Below, piece by piece: positions 54,630 to 64,000 of a stretch of DNA of 64,000 nucleotides. Source of the DNA: Dipteronia dyeriana. Lineage: Eukaryota; Streptophyta; Magnoliopsida; Sapindales; Sapindaceae. The notes under the pieces are model-generated. The model was not told the DNA's origin, did no database searches, and saw only the letters and a list, made by a program, of their open reading frames with translations. The position numbers and the translations under genes are program-made. The DNA lies in NCBI GenBank assembly GCA_032871835.1, contig CM065295.1, positions 67,388,687 to 67,452,686 on the forward strand. Reading direction: 5' to 3'. The stretch's first letter is position 1. Every line of letters starts with the position of its first letter.

Positions 54630-56149
54630 TGTAAGTTCCTCGGTTTTTGATTGACTTATTTCGATTGAAAAACCATATTTGGGGATCAATATTTAAGGGT
54701 AGTTTAAGGCATCATTGTTCGTAACCAAGCTCAAGCATCAAAGGTACAATCACTTGCTTAACTTTCATTGAAGAGGTATTAGAGCACACACACACTCATG
54801 CATTTTCCTTTTATTATCTTGCATGCATTCTTATTTGCCATCTTGTGTGCCTTATGTGTCTTAATTCTTGTTTGAGTGTTGAATGCATTTTTTGTGCCTT
54901 AAAAAGAGGATTTTTTTTCCTTTGGTCCACGGTTCAGACCGCTCTCTGTGCAGTGCCTACGCAGCGGTCTGCACAACGGTGTTTACCAGAGGATGCACAC
55001 TGTGGCTACCGCGCCCTGTGCCTGTTGCATGCACCGCGGTCTCCCAAGTGAAGTTTCACAGGCGTTACATACTGTCCAGACCGCGGTCTGTACATTTGCA
55101 TGCACAGCGGCCTACAGAGCTGTGTTGTCCAGGCGATGCATCGCTCTCTGTGCCGCGGTCTGGACACTTACCTGTACCGCGGTACAGCTAGCGGTCATGA
55201 CTTGATTTGGTTGCCTTTCGTCTAAAACGATGTCACTTTATGTAGGGCACCATATATATATGTTCTCTTCTCTTCTCTTTGGTTTTTAAGAGTCCAAGAA
55301 GCCATCTTTATGTGATCTAGCTTTTCTAGAGAGAGAGGGACTCCCAAACACTCATTTTTACTCAACTCAACTTCATCTCATGATCATCTAGCTTCATTCT
55401 AGGATCATCTAAGCATGGAGAATCATCTTCTACTTGACTAGGTAATTTCTACATGCTCTAGACTTTATACTTTCATTACTAAGACATGTATACCTAGGGT
55501 TTTAGTCCTTATTGCATATTAAATGCTTGCTTGTATGTTTAATTGCTTTTATGACATGCTTGTGTATTGATGGTTCATTGAGAAGTATTGATTGATGATA
55601 GCTAGAATTTAGGACGATTTTACCCTTCTAGCTAATTCTTCTTGCCTTTGCATTTAGAACATTGATATCTAAGATTTGCTTTAATTGTCATTATTAATCC
55701 TAGATAAGTATGAGGGTCTTGACCTTGCATTTTTGCATATAGAATATTCTTGCATATCCACTTAGGTTGCCACTATCTATGTGATTAGTGCACAAGGTTG
55801 GTGATCCAAAATCACTATTAAAGCCTGTTGGGTAGAGTGAAAGGGTTAGTATCTGGAAGGTTAGACGGGAGGTCAACCTAGGTTGTAAAATTTCTCTCAA
55901 TAGTGGATTTTGAGGATCGAGTGTGGCGTACTGAACAGCCTGTGGTTTTTCCCATTTTGAGGGTATCCACGTATATATTGCGTGTTGTTATTGTTTTATG
56001 TTTGTTGTCTTTTATTTGAACACTTAGTAGAATGAGGTAGAATTGATAATATTGATTAATTCGTAAAATTGGTAATCTATCAAAGTAAAACCTATTCATC
56101 CCCCCCTCCCCCCTCTAGATTATAAACACACACTTTCTAGGGAATTTCA
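54630..56149 (+). repeat. Copia 5' LTR
   Basis: TG at 54,630 and CA at 56,149, with the primer-binding site two bases on. The GC-rich island at 54,940-55,195 holds several palindromes around CCGCGG (ACCGCGGT type). A TATA-like CATATATATATG follows at 55,251, then a CT-rich stretch, consistent with the island in U3 and transcription starting near 55,280. The three frames of 68-102 codons over the island are identical in the 3' LTR and reflect its base composition. Confidence 0.9.
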
Positions 56150-56151
56150 AT

Positions 56152-56163
56152 TGGTATCAGAGC
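56152..56163 (+). promoter_or_regulatory. Primer-binding site (initiator tRNA-Met)
   Basis: TGGTATCAGAGC follows the LTR end CA by two bases. It is the exact complement used by most plant copia elements to prime minus-strand DNA synthesis from initiator methionine tRNA. Confidence 0.95.
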
Positions 56164-56286
56164 TGGTGCTTAGATATTCTTAGGTGATCCTTGCTCTGTG
56201 TGTGTGTCTTGCTTAGTGCATTTAGTTTGATTGTTTTCTTTCTGTGTGACATTGCATTTGCATTACATCCATTACCCTCAAACACT

Positions 56287-57940
56287 ATGAGTGGAAACAG
56301 TAATAGTCATGAGGGAGCCTCAAGCACAAGACCCCATTTCTTCAATGGGGTGAATTATGCTTCTTGGAAGGGCAAGATGAAAGCCTATCTTTGCCAAATA
56401 GATGACCATGCTTGGATGGCTATTAAAGATGGGTATAATCCTCCAACAATGACCACTGACGATGGTGTAGAAGCTCTTAAGCTCAAGTCTAGTTGGAGTA
56501 CTCAAGAGTTTGAAGCATCCAAGTGGAACAACAAGGCCATGCATGCCATCCTTTGCGCCATGGATGATAATCAATACAAGTTGGTCCAAAATACTATGAT
56601 TGCTAAGGAGGCTTGGGACATTCTTCAAACGGCACATGAAGGAACCGAGGTAGTCAAGGACTCAAAGCTCCAAGTCCTCAAAATGCAATTTGAGATAATT
56701 AGGTTGGAAGAGCATGAATGCTTCAATGACTTTCAAGTGAAGTTGATGGATATCGTCAACCAAAGCCATTAACTTGGTAACCCCTATTCGGATAGGAGAT
56801 TCAAGCAAAAAATTATGAGGTCACTTCCGTCAAGGTTCGAATCAAAGGTGACAGCACTTGAAGAGAATAGTGAGTACAAGAATATGAAGCCAAGTGAAGT
56901 GATTGGAAAGTGATTAGAGCATCACATCCTCAAGTGATGAAAATGTGGAAATATAAAAAGAAGATGGCTCGAGTAATAAGAGTTCCTTATCTCACTCTAC
57001 AATTGGAATTGTAGAGAGTATGAACCTTGAAGGGTTCATTGAGCATTTTCAAAGCTCAAGGTTGAAGATGAAGAAAGAGGTTCAAAGGCTAAAGGAAGAG
57101 AACCTCAAGCTATTAACCGAGGTGACTCACTTAAGTGAGAAAGTGAATAATGTAAAAAAGGTGGAAGAAAGCTTGAAGGAGGAGCTTAGAGAGGCTAGAG
57201 AGTTGATTGCTAAGTTGACTTCGAGTACGGAGAAGCTTGACCACATGTTGGGAGTTAGCAAGAAGCCAAGGGACAAGAGAGGTCTAGGGTTTGAGGATGG
57301 TAAGGAGACCTCAACTTCTAGCAATATGGAATTTGTCAAGAGCATGGACTTCAAAGAACCTCTTCCTCCACTTCATCCTAGGAAGAAAATTGAACTAGAA
57401 GAGTGCTCTAAAAATGTCCAAGTCAAGGTGGCACTAAGGAGTCAAGCTCAATCTCAACCAAGGAGAGCACATCAAGCAAGCTTTCCTCAACACAAATTCC
57501 ACCAACCAAGGAAGCAAACTTCTCCAACTCAACAAAAAAGGAGAAGAGAACCAATACCACACCAAAGGCAAGCTCAAAGACATGGGAAAGCTCCTTTGTT
57601 CTCACAAAGGAATGGTATGACCCCCAATTTTATTCCTACTTGTCATTTTTATGGTGTAGATGGTCATATTAGACCAAATTGCTTTAAGTATATTAACATG
57701 TGTAGAACTAGAAGCATGATTGAAAAGAATAGGGCTAGAGCCAAAATGCATGTGCCTAGGAAGTCTAGAGTTAATGATCCTAGGAGAAATATGATGACTA
57801 TGACCACTAGGAATGATATTGTGTCACCTAAATGGATTAGAAGAGATGAACCCACATGTCATTGTGCTAAGATTTCACCCATAGGCTCAACTAGGTCCAA
57901 TGGACTTGGAAGGTTTATAGGGACTCGTATCCTTTTTTGA
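56287..57940 (+). pseudogene. Copia gag polyprotein, interrupted
   Basis: From ATG 56,287 the protein begins MSGNSNSHEG, then FNGVNYASWKGKMKAYLCQI (DUF4219-type), HAILCAMDDNQYKLV and EAWDILQTAHEGTE (UBN2-type gag core). TAA at 56,770, where family members have a Gln codon (QSH/LGNPYSDRR), and TGA at 56,909 stop it. The reading continues from 57,020 as a coiled coil (RLKEENLKLLTEV), a basic Gln-rich part, and a CCHC-like knuckle CHFYGVDGHIRPNC (the second Cys of the motif is Tyr-flanked and altered). It would form the particle and bind RNA. Other copies could package this RNA in trans. Confidence 0.85.
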
Positions 57941-59151
57941 CATGATTTGGATTGACCCCATATGGGGAGCTCAAGCAGAGAGAGCGAACTTGCATTTCAA
58001 TAAGCAAATAATTGTTCAATTTCATGCTTTTTAATTAATTGCTTGAGTATCTTGGGTGCATATATTATTATATGAATTTTTATTCATTAAGTGTGTTTTT
58101 TGCCTTATTTGAAATGCATGTCTCATTTGTGTTCAAACATGTATTTTTGGACTAGAAAATTTGATTGAACCAAAGTTTATCTCCATGTTTATGAAAACTT
58201 GATCTTGACATGCTTAAATTGGTATGCATGATGAATTTATTGAATGCTTTGAAATGATTGCATATTTGTGTGAGATTGACTTTTGAGACTTCAATCAATA
58301 AGGATATTGTATCCATTTCCAGGATTTCACAATCCACTAATCTCTCTTTCTTTATTTGTTGAACAAGGCTATTATCACACGGTTATTTCACCCTAAAAAA
58401 TCTAAAAGGGCGCAATAGTTGCTCATTCTTGTTTAGCTTGTAAAGCTTGATAGTTGCTCATATCTTTTGTTAAAATATATCTTGTTTTTTCCATTAACAA
58501 ATTGGTGCAAATTGGTTTGACTTCTCTTAGAACCTCATGTGTTTTTTCCTTTGCCGAATACCATGCTTTTGGAAGTTGATGTTACATGTATTTCATTCAA
58601 GGCAATCTTTTAACACATGTTCCAAAAATCAATCTTCCTTTAATTTCTCTCTCTCTTAATTAAATTGCATAAAGTTATTGTATATGATTATGCATTTACA
58701 TTGCAAATATCTCTCTTTGCTAAAGCATCCCGGTTGGAGAATACTCTTTTGCCTATCTTGTGACAAAAAAAGGGGAGTAATGTTGGATTTAGGAGGAGTT
58801 TGTGTTGCTTTTGCATATAAGGGAAGAATGCCATTTTTATGGGGAGTTGACTCTTTTAGTTGTTAGCTTTTGCATGTGCATTGTTGATTACATGGCACTT
58901 GTTTCTATTTCATGCAAATTGCGCTTGTTTTTATTTATCTTGATCACCTCATATACACTTGTCTTGGAAAGTGTAGTTCTTTGTTTCATAGAGATGATCA
59001 TTCTACAAGAGATAGAAGATTTGTAGATTTAGCTTTAGGTTTCTTTTTGTAATGTAGAATGTGTTTGTTGACCCCTTGTCATTTAGTTTGTTTATTAGTG
59101 AGGATGAATTGTGAGCGGTGGATTTGTCACGAAATAGCCAAAGGGGGAGAT
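57941..59151 (+). other. Copia internal 3' noncoding region
   Basis: About 1.2 kb with no conserved copia domains. It includes ACAAAAAAAGGGGAGTAATGTTGG at about 58,763 (an internal polypurine-like run) and ends in the true polypurine tract. The short frames at 58,678-59,026 are not supported. The missing pol was presumably lost in this stretch. Confidence 0.6.
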
Positions 59152-60672
59152 TGTAAGTTCCTCGGTTTTTGATTGACTTATTTCGATTGAAAAACCATAT
59201 TTGGGGATCAATATTTAAGGGTAGTTTAAGGCATCATTTTTCGTAACCAAGCTCAAGCATCAAAGGTACAATCACTTGCTTAACTTTCATTGAAGAGGTA
59301 TTAGAGCACACACACACTCATGCATTTTCCTTTTATTATCTTGCATGCATTCTTATTTGCCATCTTGTGTGCCTTATGTGTCTTAATTCTTGTTTGAGTG
59401 TTGAATGCATTTTTTGTGCCTTAAAAAGAGGATTTTTTTTCCTTTGGTCCACGGTTCAGACCGCTCTCTGTGCAGTGCCTACGCAGCGGTCTGCACAACG
59501 GTGTTTACCAGAGGATGCACACTGTGGCTACCGCGCCCTGTGCCTGTTGCATGCACCGCGGTCTCCCAAGTGAAGTTTCACAGGCGTTACATACTGTCCA
59601 GATCGCGGTTTGTACATTTGCATGCACATCGGCCTACAGAGCTGTGTTGTCCAGGCGATGCACCGCTCTCTGTGCCGCGGTCTGGACACTTACCTGTACC
59701 GCGGTACAGCTAGTGGTCATGACTTGATTTGGTTGCCTTTCGTCTAAAACGATGTCACTTTATGTAGGGCACCATATATATATGTTCTCTTCTCTTCTCT
59801 TTGGTTTTTAAGAGTCCAAGAAGCCATCTTTATGTGATCTAGCTTTTCTAGAGAGAGAGGGACTCCCAAACACTCATTTTTACTCAACTCAACTTCATCT
59901 CATGATCATCTAGCTTCATTCTAGGATCATCTAAGCATAGAGAATCATCTTCTACTTGACTAGGTAATTTCTACATGCTCTAGACTTTATACTTTCATTA
60001 CTAAGACATGTATACCTAGGGTTTTAGTCCTTATTGCATATTAAATGCTTGCTTGTATGTTTAATTGCTTTTATGACATGCTTGTGTATTGATGGTTCAT
60101 TGAGAAGTATTGATTGATGATAGCTAGAATTTAGGACGATTTTACCCTTCTAGCTAATTCTTCTTGCCTTTGCATTTAGAACATTGATATCTAAGATTTG
60201 CTTTAATTGTCATTATTAATCCTAGATAAGTATGAGGGTCTTGACCTTGCATTTTTGCATATAGAATATTCTTGCATATCCACTTAGGTTGCCACTATCT
60301 CTTCATTGTTGATTAAGCTTGTGGCTATGTGATTAGTGCATAAGGTTTGTGATCCAAAATCACTATTAAGGCTCGTTGGGTAGAGTGAGAGGGTGGTAGG
60401 TCAACTTATGTTGTAAACTTTCTCTCAACAGTGGATTTTGAGGATCGAGTGTGGTGCACTGAACAACCCATGGTTTTTCCCATTTGCACGTATATATTGC
60501 GTGTTGTTACTGTTTTATGTTAGTTGTCTTTTATTTGAACACTTAGTAGAATGAGGTAGAATTGATAATATTGATTAATTCACAAAATTGGTAATCTATC
60601 AAATTAAAACCTATTCACCCCCCCCCCCCCCCCCCCTCTAGGTTATAGACACACACCTTCTAGGAAATTTCA
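59152..60672 (+). repeat. Copia 3' LTR
   Basis: Starts TGTAAGTTCC after AAAGGGGGAGAT and ends AATTTCA. Relative to the 5' LTR it keeps a 30-bp segment (CTTCATTGTTGATTAAGC, near 60,301), differs at a few CpG-type sites in the GC island (GATCGCGGT for GACCGCGGT), and has a longer C run at 60,618-60,636. Confidence 0.9.
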
Positions 60673-61304
60673 AATTTCAATTCACACAATAGATCAAAGG
60701 GTGGATGATTATTTGGTATGAATTTAGGGTTAAGATCATCTGAGAATTAGGCTCAGATTATAGATAAAAACCTAATCCTGATTAATGCTCACTTGAATAA
60801 GTAAAATTTATCTTTAGCATAGATCAATGCAAAGTTTAGAGTTTGGTTCTTAATTCTTATACTTAGCGGGTTTCCGATCATTGTTCACACCATAGATCAA
60901 AAGGTGATAAGTGATTGGGAACACATGGCTCTTCCTGCGATCGTACGATAATAATCATAATAAAGATAAAGAATGAACCATTGAATTGATTGAATTTTGT
61001 TTAAAATTTAATTTCATATATTGAGTGCTCATAAATGGGAATCATTGATGACCTAGTATTTTCTCTCCATTGTTCACAAACCAACTTTCTTTCAATTGAT
61101 TTCTTTAGTTTAATTTAATTTAGGTTTAGTTTAATCAATTCATCTACAATTTCTGATTATGTTTAATTCAACTTTAATTAGAACTATTTTTAATCAATAA
61201 ATCACTTTTCCTTATGGGAACGATCTCCACCTACCGCTGTACTTATCTCACGATCCATGCACTTGCGAGTTCAGTTTTTATAACATGATTTTACACATCA
61301 AGTT
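60673..61304 (+). repeat. Athila-like gypsy LTR, right part (proposed)
   Basis: Noncoding sequence leads to TTATCTCACGATCCATGCACTTG and ends CACATCA. It is followed by TTTTTGACACCGTTGTCGAG, a decayed version of the TTTTTGGCGCCGTTGCCGGG line found after the 5' LTR of Athila-type elements. This identifies it as the U5 side of such an LTR. Confidence 0.5.
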
Positions 61305-61842
61305 TTTGACACCGTTGTCGAGGATTAGTAGAATTTATTGGTTAATTTTTTTAGTTTTAATTATTAGGTTTAGTATAGTTTAGGTAGTTGAGTCGTTAAT
61401 TTTTAGATTTTTAGATTTTTAGATTTTATTTTATTTCTTTTCTTTTTCGTAATTTACATTGTGTCTGTCTTTTGTTTCAGGGCTCCACAGTTTATGCAAG
61501 GTAGAAGATCTTTGGTAGGAGATTTGTTACCTTTGAACAACAACATTAACCATATCTGGCACATACCAATGGAGAACGAAAACAACCAGATGCCTCATAA
61601 GCCTATTCAAACCACGAGGGACTATGGACGTCCATAAGTGGATAACAACCCTCTGCAACATGATCATTGAAGTTATGAGAACATGATAGAGCAACTTAAA
61701 GAGGACAAGAAAATGGTTATCGGACAACCATAATTAATGAGCTACTTAAAGAAAATTGTCTTCTTTGAAGGAGTTTGCAAATTACTCCCAAGAGGTGGAA
61801 TAGTTGAAAGATGAGTTCAACCAATATATGTGGTTGATGAGG
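61305..61842 (+). pseudogene. Athila-like primer-binding region and gag start, decayed
   Basis: The primer-binding-like line (GACACCGTTGTCGAGGAT at 61,309) is followed by a T-rich leader and GTTTCAGGGCTCCACAG. A frame starts at ATG 61,493 (MQGRRSLVGDLLPLNNNINH) with stops at 61,634 and 61,667. It continues toward a helical stretch (LKDEFNQYMWLM) that is cut by the solo LTR at 61,843. The lineage call rests on the primer-binding line only. Confidence 0.45.
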
Positions 61843-62476
61843 GGTAAGTGTCTCATTTTATGATTGGCTTATTTCATTGATATAATCACAAATGGAATCC
61901 AATATTATAAAAGGTAAATTAGGTCTTTAATGCTTTTGGACTCCAAGTGCTTCAAAGAAGGTAGATTACTTGACTCTACTTCTAATTGAAGAGAATTAGT
62001 TGCAAACACTCACTTGCATGAATTTCTATTAATTGCATAATTTTGTATGACTGTGTCTTGATGCATTTTATGCCTCTCATCACACTCTACACTTACACAT
62101 CATGCATTTAGGTTAGTGTGTTTTGTTTGCCTAGGAAAAGAGAATTTTCTCTTATTACGGTGCAGGTCGCTGGCCATGCACCTGCCTAAACTGCGGTCTC
62201 AACAGCAGTTGGTTCCAAAGGTTGCATGCTTAGGAAACTGTGGCCTGTGCATGTGCCTGCACAGTGGTCACTACCGTGGTATTCTCTAGAAGGCTCATGT
62301 TGCTTGTACCGTGGTCTATGCACTTGCATGCATAGTGGTCCCAACCACGGTGTTGTCCAAACGTTGCACTGTTATATGTACCACGTTTTGGACAACTTGC
62401 TCGAGCCGCGGTCTACCCAACAGTAATGATAGGATTTTGTTGCCCGTTTTCAAAACGGCTTCATATCATCTAAGAC

Positions 62477-62521
<45 letters not shown>

Positions 62522-63761
62522 GTATATATATATGTATATATATATATATCTTTTCCCCTTCTTTGCCTCTTTAGATCTTCAGAATTCAATTAAAAACTCC
62601 ATCTATAGTGACTTGCAAGAAAAGTTAGCAAGATTGTATTTTTCTTAACTAAAACCCAAACACCCATCATTCATTCATGAATCAAGCATCATTTAGCTTA
62701 ATCTATGATGTATTTAAGAATGGGTCTTCATCAACATATTTGACTTGGTAAGTAAAACATTATTCTCATTCATTCTTGTGTTCTTGCTTAACAAGAAATC
62801 TCTTTTAGGACTTGTTTGCATCTAGACTAAGATTTTAGTTGCAAGTTGAGATTTTTGTTGATTGTTGGGTTGTTGTATCGTGAAAACTATTGCATCTAAG
62901 TTTGATTTCATTTCATAAAGCTATGTTATATGTATGTCATATTGCAACATGATAACTAGGATTGTTTGAATCATTCATCCTTGACTAGATAACCATTAAA
63001 TGTGTTGATCAGGGCCGGCTCTGACATTTCAAAGGCCCAAAGCGAATCTTTAAAATGGGCTCCCTTAAACATTTTCATAATTATTTTTTAATATATATAC
63101 ATATATATATATAGCATATTGGGCCTTTTTTTTTTAAGTATCTTTAACTTGTATTGGGCCTTTTTTAAGTATCTTTAATTTGGGTTCATTTTAAATGTCC
63201 ATAAAATATTTATTAGGTCCATAATTATATAACTCATTACATATAAATTGGGTTGTGTTTATTGCTTTTAAAAATGGGCCCTGGGCGACCGCCTCTTTAG
63301 ACCATGCCCAGGGCCAGCCCTGGTGTTGACCTAGCATTTGTGCATTTAGAATATTCTCATATTCACATTAGGTTGCATATATTTTCTCTTATGAGTTAAG
63401 TCTTGTATGTACCTTGAATAGTATTGAAGCAAGAGCCTAAAATCACTATTAAAGGTCTGTGGGTAGCAAAAGTGGATTAGTAACCATATATGTGTGATGT
63501 GGTCAACCTAGATTGTAATCGTTTTACAAATAATGGATTTGAGGGCTTGATTGGCTAGCTTTAGCTAATCCCATGTCGAAGGTTTTTCACGTAAAATCAA
63601 GTGTTATTTAAATTCCGTATTTTACTTGATTTTGTTGTATATTTGTTTTGGGGTAATTATTTGAGATTAATATTGATTAACCAAAAAGTTTGTGATTAAT
63701 TTGGTTAAAACCTATTCACCTCCCTCTAGGTTATTTAGGCGTATACTTTAATTTAATTTCA
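61843..63761 (+). mobile_element. Solo LTR of the large copia family, 1.92 kb
   Basis: Starts GGTAAGTGTCTC and ends TTAATTTCA, parallel to the other family members. The 5-bp flanks TGAGG (61,838-61,842) and GGAGG (63,762-63,766) agree at four positions. It has a GC-rich island with GCGGTC and CCGTGGT motifs (62,160-62,420), a TA tract at 62,480-62,550, and AACCTATTCACCTCCCTCTAGG near the end. No primer-binding site or internal region remains. It is enlarged by a 313-bp hAT. Confidence 0.8.
63010..63322. mobile_element. hAT-type MITE in the solo LTR, 313 bp
   Basis: Left CAGGGCCGGCTCTGA and right (reverse complement) CAGGGCTGGCCCTGG are terminal inverted repeats. Flanks GTGTTGAT (63,002-63,009) and GTGTTGAC (63,323-63,330) form an 8-bp duplication with one mismatch. 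Each end is itself palindromic (CAGGGCCGGCTCTG). The inside has GGGCC-rich ends and an AT-rich middle without a coding frame. Confidence 0.9.
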
Positions 63762-63766
63762 GGAGG

Positions 63767-64000
63767 GCCATAATTGAACAATAGGAAGAGCTCTGGGGAT
63801 CATGAAGAATAGTGAGCTCGACAGTATTGAATGGCTTGCAAGTGTTGGGCAAGAGATCATAAGGTTAACTGAAGAAGCATTTCCATTCTTTAAGGAAGGC
63901 AAGCTTGATAAGAGTCAAGAGGAGTCAAGTGTCCCTATTACAAAAGTTGAATCCAAACAGAAAAAGAAGAGAAGAAACAAAAAGAAGGTGCGAGCTTTAC
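63767..64000 (+). CDS. Partial open frame at window edge, probably retroelement gag
   Basis: From ATG 63,802 a frame is open to the window end (about 66 codons). It reads MKNSELDSIEWLASVGQEII, RLTEEAFPFFKEGKLD and a Lys/Arg-rich tail (KQKKKRRNKKK). The context suggests it continues the gypsy gag interrupted by the solo LTR, since the target bases on both sides should join. I recognise no domain, and a host gene cannot be excluded from this much sequence. Confidence 0.35.

Larger units (their letters stand above)
54630..60672 (+). mobile_element. Gag-only copia retrotransposon with two 1.52-kb LTRs
   Basis: LTRs at 54,630-56,149 and 59,152-60,672 start TGTAAGTTCC and end AATTTCA. Apart from a small block around 55,770-55,880 versus 60,300-60,400 they are nearly identical, so insertion was recent. 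The primer-binding site TGGTATCAGAGC is at 56,152 and the polypurine tract CAAAGGGGGAGAT just before 59,152. The 3.0-kb internal region holds gag but no protease, integrase, RT or RNase H. This fits the TR-GAG class of non-autonomous plant elements, which need enzymes from a partner. Confidence 0.9.

Noticed and set aside
54845..55205. Three overlapping Cys-rich frames over the GC island, repeated at 59,367-59,727
   Set aside because: They lie wholly in LTR U3, occur identically in both LTRs because the LTRs are copies, and owe their openness to high GC content.
1..64000. tRNA or rRNA genes and CRISPR arrays
   Set aside because: I saw no cloverleaf with A and B boxes and no rRNA core sequences by eye. 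The spaced repeats present are minisatellites with degenerate, similar linkers and not unique spacers. A tRNAscan-type search would be decisive for tRNAs.

Overview
This is plant nuclear DNA, most likely from a eudicot. It is AT-rich, has intron-containing genes, and is dominated by transposable elements of typical plant lineages: copia, gypsy, L1 LINE, MULE, PIF/Harbinger, hAT and short foldback elements. The only host-type gene I can support is a family-1 UDP-glycosyltransferase resembling UGT83A. Its two exons (28,770-29,190 and 37,017-37,908) are separated by a 7.8-kb intron full of retroelement debris. It carries a one-base deletion inside the UDP-sugar-binding PSPG box, so as written it is a pseudogene. 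Almost every other long open frame is transposon coding sequence or an artefact of repeats. || Layout. 1-750: 3' end and LTR of a copia element. 751-4340: AT-rich sequence with a 20-21-bp minisatellite (2450-3080). 4342-10,060: a decayed minus-strand L1 LINE, with a foldback element and a hAT (4877-5280, perfect 8-bp duplication) at its 3' side, and a second hAT (5765-6203) inserted in its coding region. Part of this block is tandemly duplicated. 10,440-12,820: tandem 250-bp repeats interrupted by a solo LTR (10,825-12,470, perfect 5-bp duplication). 13,653-23,995: a 10.3-kb MULE with a plus-strand DUF1985/Ulp1 (C48) protease gene and a convergent minus-strand MuDR-type transposase. A CATGTAACTT-based minisatellite fills the introns, the intergenic space and the transposase upstream region. 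24,380-25,787: chromovirus integrase/chromodomain fragment plus LTR, with an inverted LTR-end copy at its far side. 26,252-27,217: hAT with a perfect 8-bp duplication. 27,313-28,482: long-TIR MULE-like element. 28,770-37,908: the UGT, its intron holding a gypsy (Tat-like) remnant with gag, protease and an antisense ORF but no RT or integrase. 39,600-44,150: copia LTRs and a decayed minus-strand copia RT. 44,604-50,177: PIF/Harbinger with transposase and Myb-like genes, inserted in a copia LTR. 51,100-64,000: nested LTR elements, including a gag-only copia (54,630-60,672) with two nearly identical 1.52-kb LTRs, apparently inside an Athila-like gypsy LTR, and a further solo LTR (61,843-63,761) containing a hAT MITE. 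|| The most unusual unit is the Ulp1-MULE with its internally dispersed minisatellite. Also notable are a family of short foldback elements found only inside TA dinucleotide tracts (four copies), and two elements (one copia, one gypsy) that keep gag but have lost RT and integrase. Identifications come from reading translations and motifs by eye. Family names at lineage level are inference.
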